A DNA stretch of 55,513 nucleotides from assembly GCA_023255965.1 (NCBI GenBank), contig JAGDWE010000009.1, positions 1 through 55,513 of the forward strand, read 5' to 3'. This stretch comes from Desulfurococcales archaeon. GTDB taxonomy: Archaea > Thermoproteota > Thermoprotei_A > Sulfolobales > NBVN01. Position 1 is the stretch's first letter, and each line of letters begins with the position of its first letter. Below, piece by piece: positions 1 through 9,408 of the stretch. The translations under genes were made by a program, and so were the position numbers. Below the pieces are notes generated by a model. The model had not been told where the DNA came from. It saw only the letters and a program-made list of their open reading frames with translations, and searched no databases.

Positions 1-111
1 AACCGAGGCGCTTATATAACAGGGCCACCATGTACGCGTTGGGGCCTGTGAGCTGCTGCCCGCCGATGGCCGGGGCCGCGGGCAGGAGGGGATCGAAAGG
101 TGGGGTGAACC
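1..111 (+). pseudogene. Possible 3' end of a TnpB/OrfB (IS200/IS605 family) gene, truncated by window edge
   Basis: + frame reads ...PRRLYNRATMYALGPVSCCPPMAGAAGRRGSKGGVNPWKQK*, GC-rich low-complexity tail resembling crenarchaeal TnpB C-termini; composition differs from surrounding AT-rich sequence. Confidence 0.35.
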
Positions 112-157
112 CATGGAAGCAAAAATAGCAAAATAATGGGCATGGGCAACCACTTCT

Positions 158-841
158 TTACGGACTCATTAATAATTTATTTATAATGTGGGTTAATTCC
201 CTTAAATTATTTATCTCATAATAATTGGTGATCTTTAGTTCGCTAAGTAATTTACTGCATGAGCTACAATTAAATAACACAGGATATCCGACGACCTTAA
301 AGGCGCTTACATCCCAATCAGCATCACCTACATAAATAAAGTACTTAGGTGACATCCCAAATAATGTAGCTAATTTGTAAATGACTGCATCCTTCCTAAG
401 CGGATTAACGACTTCGATTCCGTAGGGAAGCAAACAGCCGTTATTATCGAAGAGCAACTTATTAGCGTATATCGTTGTAATACCTAGTTTGCTTCCAACA
501 AGCTCTGCTAGAATATCTATCCCACCGCTAACTATAGCTGTTTTAACGCCTAAGTTATGGAGGTAGTTACATAATTCATCTGCACCGTCATTTAAGGTCA
601 GTACTTTAAATGCCTTAATCACCTCATCACGTTGTATGCACCCCTTCGACGTAAGTAATTTCAAGTCCCTACGCATCCACTCATCATACGTTATTACTCC
701 CTTGTAGAATAGTTCCACATTAACCCTCCTGTAGTCGTCATCCTGAACTCCGAAGTAGCTATGTAGGTACTCCCACGAACTCTTAATAGGTACGAGGACG
801 CCGTCTAAGTCAAAAACCACTGCTAGCCTCCTCTTCAACAT
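158..841 (-). CDS. HAD-superfamily phosphatase (SerB-like)
   Basis: VFDLDGVLVP motif I, IVSGG motif II, YVGDADWDVSAF motif IV. Confidence 0.85.
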   Translation of the reverse strand: MLKRRLAVVFDLDGVLVPIKSSWEYLHSYFGVQDDDYRRVNVELFYKGVITYDEWMRRDLKLLTSKGCIQRDEVIKAFKVLTLNDGADELCNYLHNLGVKTAIVSGGIDILAELVGSKLGITTIYANKLLFDNNGCLLPYGIEVVNPLRKDAVIYKLATLFGMSPKYFIYVGDADWDVSAFKVVGYPVLFNCSSCSKLLSELKITNYYEINNLRELTHIINKLLMSP

Positions 842-919
842 GCACTATCACGATTTATATAGTTATAGACGTAGAATAAATATGTTAATTGCGCTGAAGA
901 GCCTACCACATCAGTATAG

Positions 920-1765
920 TCATTCTCGGCGCGCTACCTTATCGCGAAGGGCGTTCATGAAGTTAATTAAGAACTCATCGATTGATGCGGGAGCTCCCTT
1001 GCTCTCCAACGAGTTAATTAGTAAGCCACATAAGTTAGTACCGCTTTTATCAAGTACTCTAAGATATATTTCGGAGATACATAGATTGTTCAACTCTGTT
1101 AATGCCTCTATCATCTCTAATCTCTGCCTCATAATCCGTGCTAATTCAGCCGTATACGCAAGTACTAGGATATCTACTAAGCACTCTAAATTCTCAAACT
1201 TAAGTAAAGACCTAATCACATTCTTACTGCTGCTTACGATATTGAAAATCGCCTTCTTAATTAACTCCTTAATTCCCGCAACGTTTCTTAGGTAATGCAA
1301 ATGCTTTAATTCATCTATTAATTCATCTATATTAATTCCATAATTCATCAACCATTTATTCACGCCTTCAAGCTCCGTAATTGCTTCCCCTAGGGCACTC
1401 CATCCACTTGATAAATTGATACTTAATTCAGTAAGTGCTGTAATTAATGAGTTAAAAGCCTTAGATATTAAGGGGATTAAGTGGCTAAGGGTTTCAACTA
1501 CGGAGGCATAGTTGATCCTTAACTCTACAACTCTACATACATCCCTAATTAGATTCATGTAGGGTTCTGAGGCGCTGACCCTTAGCTCCTTTCCATCAAC
1601 TATAAGTAGTAGTTCATTACCTACGAGTTCAATTCTCCTTATGGACTCGATACTGACATCGCTTACTATATTACCCTCTAAGCTATACACCAGCAATTTA
1701 TTGTTCAATATAGAGATACTACATTGAATTACCTCCCCATCTAAGTAGCATCTAGCTAGTACCAC
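920..1765 (-). CDS. Uncharacterised protein: N-terminal beta-rich (PH-like?) domain plus helical C-terminus
   Basis: 281 aa ORF overlapping the upstream gene; N-terminal ~75 aa alternates short beta strands, remainder helical. Confidence 0.6.
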   Translation of the reverse strand: MVLARCYLDGEVIQCSISILNNKLLVYSLEGNIVSDVSIESIRRIELVGNELLLIVDGKELRVSASEPYMNLIRDVCRVVELRINYASVVETLSHLIPLISKAFNSLITALTELSINLSSGWSALGEAITELEGVNKWLMNYGINIDELIDELKHLHYLRNVAGIKELIKKAIFNIVSSSKNVIRSLLKFENLECLVDILVLAYTAELARIMRQRLEMIEALTELNNLCISEIYLRVLDKSGTNLCGLLINSLESKGAPASIDEFLINFMNALRDKVARRE

Positions 1766-3914
1766 TTAATTCCCTCTTAATGACTCTACCATCATAAACA
1801 ACGCCCCCTCTACTACTTAAATATATGCTTAGAAGCCAGCTAAGTACGTTACTCGGTAGAGGTATTTCATCGACATTAATGGAACCATCTATAGAGAGCC
1901 TATCATCAAGGTATTTAATAAAGAGAGATAAATACTTCGCTCTCTTAATGGTAATGTCGATTAGCTTAACATATCCAAGTAACTCACTTAGAGGCTTCAA
2001 TTTACTATTCACTAGGTACTCCACCAATTCCCTGCAAGGTCTATCGATGTAAGTCAGCAATTCATTAACAGCAGCACTTACATCGCTTTTACGTGTTGTG
2101 AGGTAATCTAATTTAATGTCCTTAAGATCGATTAAATTACTCATCTCCAATTCCCTAACATGGACTTCGTTATTAACTGCATCTAAGAACCTAGTCAAAT
2201 TATCTCTCAACGCCATACATACCTCCCTAATATTGAATAACGCTCTAATCGGAGTTACCCCGAACTCTGGCAACACCTTAAATGTTTCACGTAGGTTGTT
2301 TAGAGCGGTTAATACTTCCGAACTACTCATGTCCTTGAACGAATTAATCAACGCCTCTAAATCCCTGCCTAACTTAGTTAAATTGCTGTAGGTGGTCATC
2401 ACCTCATCTTTAAATTCACTATGTACCTTATCGATGAATTCCATGTAGATCTTAATGACGTCGAGCATGACCAAATCCTCAGAGCACTTTATCGGCGCAT
2501 TAACGCTATATGCTTCCTTCCCCAGGACCTCGCGATAATATGTTGATATAACGCTTAATACATTTCCGCATAAGTCGCATAATCTCTTTAGTACTTTCTT
2601 TAATTTAAGTAATGCATCGGGCAACGCCTCTAAATCATTAACTCCCTCTAAGTGTTTAAGCATGTCCGATACATGGCTATCCATCAACCCTGAGGTAAGT
2701 GCGATGCTATTGTATAAATTCTTAACATCATTAACTAAGCTCGCGAATTTATTTAATAAAGAATTCTTAATGCTATTTAAGGACTTACTTAATTCGGTAT
2801 CTAACCTGTTTAATACTTCATTGATGCGTCTAGCTGTTGTCAAGGACTTACTTAATTCCCAACTAATGTTGTCTAATTCCTTAGAGATTTTAGTTAATGA
2901 ATCCTTAACCTCGTTAATGCTTAGCCTCGTTGAGGCGTCGCTAACTTCCTCAATAACTGAGGCATATAAATTTAAATCGCTTCTTAAGCTATTAATCATC
3001 GACATAGCCTTAGATCTCAGTACGTTCGATCTTGTTAGCATTTCATTAAAGGCATTAAGTAGGGCGAATATCGATGCAGTTAAAGGCACAACCACTAAGT
3101 ACCCATAGCGGGTTGCCTGCGGAACTGAAATGACGTTTTGAGAAACTATAACCACGGTTAATACGGCCGCCACGCATAGTACGTACGATGTAGCGGTACG
3201 AATTAGTATGTCCCTAAGCCCATAGGCTTCCGGTAAGAACCTCTTTTTAATGAGTAAGTACATGCAACCTACTAAGGTGTATATAAGTATTATCGACATG
3301 AAGAACATAGCAGGCTTTAATTCAAAGCCAGGTAACATGTAGGTCATATTAAGCATGCTTATATTTGGTACGAACTTGATGTTGGTTATTAGGAGGGGTA
3401 GGATTAGGTAGGGCGCATATATAGACATTAATGATACGGCATATATTATTAAATCCTCTAGACTATTAGACAACACTATATAAGCAGCTATTAAGGCTGG
3501 TGAGGCATAACCCGTAGGATCTAACATAGCCACTGGTAGTGATGCAATTATAAGTATATGGGGCACTATAAAGCCATGTCGCTGTCTCATTACTAAGAAT
3601 GCTGGGATGAAATTAGTTGCCGATATTGCCGCCAATATTAATGAAATGTAGTATGGATCTAATGGACTTCTAAATGCCACTCCTGATACGCTATAACCGA
3701 AGATAAGAGCTACAGATAACGAAATGTACGATAATGCTACACTCTTCCTTATATCTTGGGAGAAAATGTAAAAGTAGGTGATTATCAATATGACAGCATA
3801 TGCTGTGGAAAACAACATTAGCTGAGCCGTACTTATGCCTCCGCTTAATACGTATAGTAGTAGCTCAAACACCAAGACAAATACTATTAGCTGCAGCAGC
3901 TCTATAAATCTCAC
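1752..3914 (-). CDS. Uncharacterised polytopic membrane protein with large cytoplasmic coiled-coil/helical domain
   Basis: 720 aa; N-terminal ~290 aa with multiple hydrophobic TM segments, then ~430 aa of amphipathic heptad-like helices; GTG start overlaps upstream stop (GTGA). Confidence 0.7.
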   Translation of the reverse strand: MRFIELLQLIVFVLVFELLLYVLSGGISTAQLMLFSTAYAVILIITYFYIFSQDIRKSVALSYISLSVALIFGYSVSGVAFRSPLDPYYISLILAAISATNFIPAFLVMRQRHGFIVPHILIIASLPVAMLDPTGYASPALIAAYIVLSNSLEDLIIYAVSLMSIYAPYLILPLLITNIKFVPNISMLNMTYMLPGFELKPAMFFMSIILIYTLVGCMYLLIKKRFLPEAYGLRDILIRTATSYVLCVAAVLTVVIVSQNVISVPQATRYGYLVVVPLTASIFALLNAFNEMLTRSNVLRSKAMSMINSLRSDLNLYASVIEEVSDASTRLSINEVKDSLTKISKELDNISWELSKSLTTARRINEVLNRLDTELSKSLNSIKNSLLNKFASLVNDVKNLYNSIALTSGLMDSHVSDMLKHLEGVNDLEALPDALLKLKKVLKRLCDLCGNVLSVISTYYREVLGKEAYSVNAPIKCSEDLVMLDVIKIYMEFIDKVHSEFKDEVMTTYSNLTKLGRDLEALINSFKDMSSSEVLTALNNLRETFKVLPEFGVTPIRALFNIREVCMALRDNLTRFLDAVNNEVHVRELEMSNLIDLKDIKLDYLTTRKSDVSAAVNELLTYIDRPCRELVEYLVNSKLKPLSELLGYVKLIDITIKRAKYLSLFIKYLDDRLSIDGSINVDEIPLPSNVLSWLLSIYLSSRGGVVYDGRVIKRELSGTS

Positions 3915-4909
3915 TTAAGGCCCACCATATATGTCAATTTATCGACATTTATATGTAGACGAAGCTCTCCAGATACATCATATATCTTATGGATGTACCT
4001 CCTGAGGGATTTAATTAAGTGCCCTCTGGGCTCTATGGTTATTACCATGGATTCGTATTGGCCCTTAATCTCCGAAATCCTAATTAAGTCCCTAGATATC
4101 CTTCTAAAGGCCTCAGAATCAACATGTAGAATAAGATCCTTGGTTATAAGGAGTAATGATTCATTAATGTAGGGCTCATAATCGCCTATCAAGTGATGTA
4201 AGAATTTAATGGTATTCACTAAATTCCCAAAGACCTCTAACTCAATGCCGGGAAAACATAAAATCATACCTAATTTACCATAGGCGTCTAGGTAAGTACT
4301 AATCTCACTATAGTTGTCTAATAATGCATTAATACACGATCTTAAGGGATCTATGCCTTTAATTAGCCTCAAATACGTGAATAATTTATCGCTCGTAACT
4401 AATATCGAGTTACTAAGTCCCCCCTCAAGAACCATGGCGATGTAGATTAAGGCATTTAAGGCATCATTATCACTTAACATGCTCGGAAGCCTCATTAAAG
4501 TAAGTACATTACATCTACTATTCAAATCTTTAACTTCCTTAAGCAACTCATACGTTACATATAGGCTATACGGTTCGGTGCTGATTATCACCAAGGCATT
4601 CATGATATCGCTAATGATGTGCGGCTTAACTTTATTAATCGAATCAATTATGAGATGGTTCTTGGAAAGATTGATCCATAGGCCATCTAAATTAAGCTTA
4701 GGTAATGTAATTACGTTACCCTCATTTGGTGTTACGTTATCTAACAATATATATAATGTACTACTACCTAGGCGATCTCTTAAAACCCTATACTCATCTA
4801 AGGATGAGGTTATTACGACATTAACATACGACTTAACATCAGTGGAATCTATTAGGCGAAATAATCTGTCTAGATACTGACTCATCAACATCACCATTAA
4901 ATAATTCAA
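3911..4909 (-). CDS. Uncharacterised protein, possible divergent FtsZ/tubulin-superfamily member without the G-box
   Basis: 332 aa; segment ALVIISTEPYSLYVTYELLKEVKDLNSRCNVLTLMRLPS...DALNALIYIA...SNSILVTSDKLF...INALLDNYSEI follows the order of FtsZ core elements but lacks GGGTGTG. Confidence 0.55.
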   Translation of the reverse strand: MNYLMVMLMSQYLDRLFRLIDSTDVKSYVNVVITSSLDEYRVLRDRLGSSTLYILLDNVTPNEGNVITLPKLNLDGLWINLSKNHLIIDSINKVKPHIISDIMNALVIISTEPYSLYVTYELLKEVKDLNSRCNVLTLMRLPSMLSDNDALNALIYIAMVLEGGLSNSILVTSDKLFTYLRLIKGIDPLRSCINALLDNYSEISTYLDAYGKLGMILCFPGIELEVFGNLVNTIKFLHHLIGDYEPYINESLLLITKDLILHVDSEAFRRISRDLIRISEIKGQYESMVITIEPRGHLIKSLRRYIHKIYDVSGELRLHINVDKLTYMVGLK

Positions 4910-5064
4910 TAATACATTAATAACTCCACATCCTTATTTTTCCTCTAAATGCTTTTATTACTTAGATGTGTGATGCATTCCTAAAACACGATAATGCTTA
5001 AGAGTATACGATCTACTATCTAAATTAGATGATGAGGGAGGTGATCTCAGATGGGTGAAGATGG

Positions 5065-5745
5065 ATGCAACCGCCTGATTTCTTAGACAAGTTAATGGCG
5101 CTCTATGAAAGGCTCAGCAAAAGGCATTGCATCAACCTAGATGATGTAGGGGTGTATGAGGTAATTAATTACCTGCTTGAAAACGGTGTATTACATAGAG
5201 GCCTTAACCGTGAGTTATGCGTTAAATCTAGGGTTAAGTTCGCCTTAGAGTTAATTAGATTAGGTAGTGATGTAGAGAGGGTAGCCCTCTCACTCGACTG
5301 GCGGGATTTTGAGGAATTAATTAGCGAGTGCTTAATCATGAATAATTATCTAATCATTAAGAACCTTAGGTTCGGGGTTAAGAGGAATGAGGTAGACGTT
5401 ATTGGCGTTAATACGGCATCATCCATCGCTGTCGTAGTGGACTGCAAACATTGGAGTCCAGGATACAGTAAGAAAGGGAAGTTAATTAGTGTATGCCGTG
5501 AACATAGACGTAAGGTTGAGGAATTAAGTAGCCAATGTTCATCGCTTATGGGCACGTACTTACAGTTAGCTAAAGCCAAGTACTTAATACCAGTGGTAGT
5601 GACATTAACTGACGTAATACGTGGATACTTTAACGGGGTATTTATAGTGCCCATATATAGATTTAATGACTACATAGTAAATATCAATTACTATGTAGAA
5701 TTGCTGGGCAGGTCTGAGTTGGTAAGGAATAAGTGTTTTAGCTGA
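5065..5745 (+). CDS. PD-(D/E)XK nuclease-like (restriction endonuclease-fold) protein
   Basis: DFEELI ... NEVDVIGVN ... IAVVVDCKHW matches E...D...(D/E)xK arrangement. Confidence 0.6.
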   Translation: MQPPDFLDKLMALYERLSKRHCINLDDVGVYEVINYLLENGVLHRGLNRELCVKSRVKFALELIRLGSDVERVALSLDWRDFEELISECLIMNNYLIIKNLRFGVKRNEVDVIGVNTASSIAVVVDCKHWSPGYSKKGKLISVCREHRRKVEELSSQCSSLMGTYLQLAKAKYLIPVVVTLTDVIRGYFNGVFIVPIYRFNDYIVNINYYVELLGRSELVRNKCFS

Positions 5746-6032
5746 AAAGCCATAATCATTTACAGGTGTGTACCCGAGTAGATGGAACGAAGCCTCCGCC
5801 TTCTAGAGCGGGGGAGAGGTTAGAGCTAAAGTCTAAAAACTTAAAAGCTTCAGCGAATCTATCTTAATCACGGTGATGAGGGTCCGTAGCCACATCCCTA
5901 AAGCGATGTATGATGTATCGGCCCTCCGTAATAGTCCTAAAGATTATATAGTATATGAATCAATGGGAGACGGCATGCTGGGACCCTAGTTCCTTAGGTT
6001 AGGGGGAGATTAGGTAGGAGTGATAGGTAATC

Positions 6033-7205
6033 ATGGTTATTGAGGTATTGTTGGCGGTATTAGTTGCTGAGTTAATCATTTACTTGCTGAGTAACTATCA
6101 TAAGGGGTTCTCGGCAAGGATTAGGAGGACCGGCTTAAACGTAGGTCTATTTACGTTAATGATCGATGTGGGCAAGTTTGCTGGGCTTAAGGTTAGGAGG
6201 TTTAATACCGTGAGTCGCATAGTGGGATTCGTAGGGATAGCTAACCTCATATCTTTAATAGCGTTATTTTACTGGATTGCTATTCCGTCCCTACTTAACA
6301 TAATTAAGTCCGTGACCTCCGCCGGCGTAGTAGGTGAGTCCCCCTTCGTCCCAGTGGTGCCTGGGGTTACGATTAAGGGCCTAAGCATCATCTACTTCCT
6401 CTTAAGCATAGCGATAGCCATAGTCGCACACGAACTATCCCACGCATTAATAGCGATTAACGAAGGCATTGAGGTCCAATCATGGGGGTTAGGGATTTTC
6501 CTGATATTTCCATTCGCATATGTTAGAATCGATGATGAATCATTTAATAAAGCATCACTGTCGAGTAAGGTTAGGGTACTATCGGCCGGCATACTATCTA
6601 ATACCGCGCTAGCCATAGTCGTTCTCCTATTAATGAACTACGTATCTGGGATCCTATATCAGCATATAGCGGTAGTCATATGCGGTTTAGATCGTAGCCT
6701 AGGTCCAGACGCGCCAGCTATATTAGCTAATATACCCGTTCCTTCAGTGATTAACAGCATTAACGGTACTCCGATTAAGATATTAAGTGATTTGAGGAGC
6801 TATTTGATTTCTATAGCTAATAAATCAACGTCGCTTGTGCTGAACGTATCTAAATTTAATTACCTCATAGACGACTCGATAGTTGACTCCATAGACGGTT
6901 ATCAATTAATCGAAGTATATAAGCCCTCATACTATCCTAGGCTAGGTATCTTAGTCGTTGAAGCATATCTACCATCAGTCCCTAAGGAGCTATATTACCT
7001 AGCTAGGGCCTTCTTCTGGATATACCTCGTAAACATAAGCCTAGCAGTGTTTAATGCAGCCCCATTAATTATAACTGACGGAGGTAGGATAATAGATGAA
7101 TTCCTTAGGAAGTACGGCCTACGTAAGGTCAGTAATGTTATTCAGGCATTAACCATAATAATTGTAGTCGTATTACTTATTACTGGTTTTGTGAACTTCA
7201 TTTAG
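6033..7205 (+). CDS. Site-2 protease-like membrane metalloprotease (peptidase M50)
   Basis: IVAHELSHALIA (HExxH) inside TM helix; C-terminal NAAPLIITDGGRI motif. Confidence 0.85.
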   Translation: MVIEVLLAVLVAELIIYLLSNYHKGFSARIRRTGLNVGLFTLMIDVGKFAGLKVRRFNTVSRIVGFVGIANLISLIALFYWIAIPSLLNIIKSVTSAGVVGESPFVPVVPGVTIKGLSIIYFLLSIAIAIVAHELSHALIAINEGIEVQSWGLGIFLIFPFAYVRIDDESFNKASLSSKVRVLSAGILSNTALAIVVLLLMNYVSGILYQHIAVVICGLDRSLGPDAPAILANIPVPSVINSINGTPIKILSDLRSYLISIANKSTSLVLNVSKFNYLIDDSIVDSIDGYQLIEVYKPSYYPRLGILVVEAYLPSVPKELYYLARAFFWIYLVNISLAVFNAAPLIITDGGRIIDEFLRKYGLRKVSNVIQALTIIIVVVLLITGFVNFI

Positions 7206-7764
7206 TGCTTAATGACTTCCTCATTAAGTACATCTCCGCAACATCCTCTAAGGCCTCAACAGCATTTAACGCTGTATATATGTCCTTGGCAGCTGATACA
7301 ACTCCATGGCCCTGAAGCACTACTACGGGACATTCATCTACAGCCTCATTAACGGCGTTAGCCAGCTCATCAGAGCCCGGCGGATACCTACCTACTACCT
7401 CAATACATGGTATAGAGACCGCTGACTCCACATAAGCACTTAGGTCTATGTTTTCAGTTAAATCAAATAATAGGGTAGTTAGGGGGCTGTGTGCGTGGAT
7501 TACTGCCTTAACCCATTCATAGTTCTTATATAGGTTTAAATGCATCTTATACTCTATAGAAGGTTTAGTTCTACCAACCCACCGACCATCTAGGAATATG
7601 AGCACTATGTCGTCAGGTGTCAACCTATGTTTGGGTTCCTTAGATGGCGTAATCCATATGTAGTCGCCGTTACCTCTAATGCTCGCATTACCTCCCTTAA
7701 CGTTAAGCAGTCCTCTATCATGGAGAACCCTCATTACATCGCATAATACCTCCCTAGTATCCAA
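7198..7764 (-). CDS. Class II aldolase / L-fuculose-phosphate aldolase family protein
   Basis: GNASIR, VIHAHSPLTT, VVLQGHGVVSAA motifs. Confidence 0.85.
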   Translation of the reverse strand: MDTREVLCDVMRVLHDRGLLNVKGGNASIRGNGDYIWITPSKEPKHRLTPDDIVLIFLDGRWVGRTKPSIEYKMHLNLYKNYEWVKAVIHAHSPLTTLLFDLTENIDLSAYVESAVSIPCIEVVGRYPPGSDELANAVNEAVDECPVVVLQGHGVVSAAKDIYTALNAVEALEDVAEMYLMRKSLSTK

Positions 7765-7809
7765 ACTGACACCCTTAGTTACTGGGGGGCATGGTTAATA
7801 AGCTTATAA

Positions 7810-7846
7810 CTGAAGGCCTCGCTCTTCAGGTCTGGTAGGAGGTCAG
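7810..7846. repeat. Decayed IS200/IS605-type terminal sequence
   Basis: ctgaaggcctcgctcttcaggtctggtaggaggtcag resembles CTGAAAGCCTCGCCCTTCAGGGCGGGGAGGAGGTCAG (intact version at 23948-23984, reverse orientation). Confidence 0.55.
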
Positions 7847-7874
7847 CAGGGCTTTTACGCCCTTCTTAGTGCCT

Positions 7875-8083
7875 AACTTGCTTCTAGTCGTCTCTAAACG
7901 CCTTTAGTAGCTATTAGGTACGCTGAGGCGGTGTCGAGGATCATTAAACCGTATTGGCCGCTGGTTCCATAGATCCGCGGGGCTCTGGGTCCTAAGCAAC
8001 TGCGGTGAGGGCTCGCGGGCGGCGCGATGAGCTACATGCAGCGATCAAAGGTAATTAAAAATGACGAGAGGTCGCGGTATGTG
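7875..8083 (+). repeat. Copy 1 of ~208 bp inverted repeat (other copy 18073-18279), likely TnpB 3'-end relic
   Basis: Reverse-complement identical to copy 2 except one substitution (gagcTaca/gagcCaca) and a 2-bp indel (cgtctctaaac/cgtctaaac). Confidence 0.9.
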
Positions 8084-8246
8084 GGGAACGCTAGGTTGTA
8101 TAGCTGTGGAATGCTATAAGATTTTCGATCAGGATAACGCGTAAGAGTTTATTAACCCTTTTAACTCTATAGTATTGTGGAGGGTTGAGGAGAGGCCCTC
8201 CAGCCCCGGCGGTAGTTGGGGTTTGTCTAGCTAGCCCCCAACGCCG

Positions 8247-9353
8247 CTACATTATAGATTTAATTGATACGTTGCTTAGGAACTTTAATGCTAAATTAAT
8301 GTTGCCGTAACTCGATATATAGATCCCGTCAATTAAATCTCTTACTTCCTCTAGCATCTTCCTAATAATTAGCTCGTTGGCTACTATTACGTCATTACTC
8401 TTCAATAAGCTAGTTAGATATTCCTTCTCAGAATGGCTTAGCTTTATACCTAATCCATCAATGATCTCCAACCTCTTAACGCTATCTAATATTGCGTACG
8501 TAGCTAGTACTTTAATATCCAGATATAAGGACTTAACCCTCCGTATAAACTCCCTGAACCTACTTACGCTATATATTGGCTGAGTGGCTATGAATTCTGC
8601 ACCGCATTTTAACTTCCTCACCGTTCTTAAGACCTCTAAGTCAATGTAATCACTATATTGGTTTGCAGCAACCCCTACATGTGCTGCCTTACCGCCAATA
8701 CCTACTCTCCTACCGGAGTGATTAATGCCCAAGTCGCTTAGTAATCTAATTAAGTAGATTAACTGTGTTGAGTCTAAAGCGAATAAAGCGTTACCTGCAT
8801 TTCTAGGCCAGTCACCAGTAACCACGATAAAGTTACTTACTCCAGAATTAACAGCAGTTACTATGTACTTAGATAACTCATCTAACGATTTATCACGAGC
8901 GCTTAGATTCAATATCACGTCGACGTTGCTAAAGTGAGTCCTAGCGATCGAAGCCAATGTAAGTTGATCGTATGTTACTAGACCCATGGGTGAGTCAACT
9001 AAGACGTAGGCATCAACATAATTAGCTAACCTCCCTAACAACTTAACCAATACCCTTAAGTCTAAATCCACCGGCCGGCTAAATACCTCATAAGCTAATG
9101 CACTGCCCCTATTGAGCAATTCGATAAATTTAGACGATATACGTAATGGTGGGGGTACGTAGTCCCTAATCTTGAAGTAAGGACCTAAGTTAACCTTAGT
9201 GAATACTTCAAGGCACTTACTTCCATCTTTACATAATTTTTTATATACATCAACCCATACGCACTCTCCTGCGACCTCACAGTAATCGCCTCTATAACCC
9301 CCGCATGGCCCGTTTAGCATGCCCTTCGGACATCTACCCACGCTACTTAGCAC
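8247..9353 (-). CDS. Methylenetetrahydrofolate reductase-like protein with MTHFR_C-type Cys domain at the N-terminus
   Basis: CPKGMLNGPCGGYRGDYCEVAGECVWVDVYKKL followed by MetF-like barrel (VTGDWPR..., FIATQPIYS). Confidence 0.75.
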   Translation of the reverse strand: MLSSVGRCPKGMLNGPCGGYRGDYCEVAGECVWVDVYKKLCKDGSKCLEVFTKVNLGPYFKIRDYVPPPLRISSKFIELLNRGSALAYEVFSRPVDLDLRVLVKLLGRLANYVDAYVLVDSPMGLVTYDQLTLASIARTHFSNVDVILNLSARDKSLDELSKYIVTAVNSGVSNFIVVTGDWPRNAGNALFALDSTQLIYLIRLLSDLGINHSGRRVGIGGKAAHVGVAANQYSDYIDLEVLRTVRKLKCGAEFIATQPIYSVSRFREFIRRVKSLYLDIKVLATYAILDSVKRLEIIDGLGIKLSHSEKEYLTSLLKSNDVIVANELIIRKMLEEVRDLIDGIYISSYGNINLALKFLSNVSIKSIM

Positions 9354-9408
9354 CTAAATCAGTAATTACATTACATATTTAAAACCGCTATCCAACTGTT
9401 CAATAGCT

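Noticed and set aside
840-1295. Plus-strand ORF of 151 aa
   Set aside because: Lies antisense to the better-supported minus-strand gene 920-1765; low-complexity Leu/Ser/Asn translation typical of shadow ORFs. The same applies to 1825-2052, 2116-2391, 2662-3108, 4479-4880, 15600-16019, 27408-27746, 27864-28568, 45476-45853 and similar.
5860-5935. Possible C/D-box sRNA (gtgatga ... gtatgatgt)
   Set aside because: No CTGA D or D' box at acceptable spacing.
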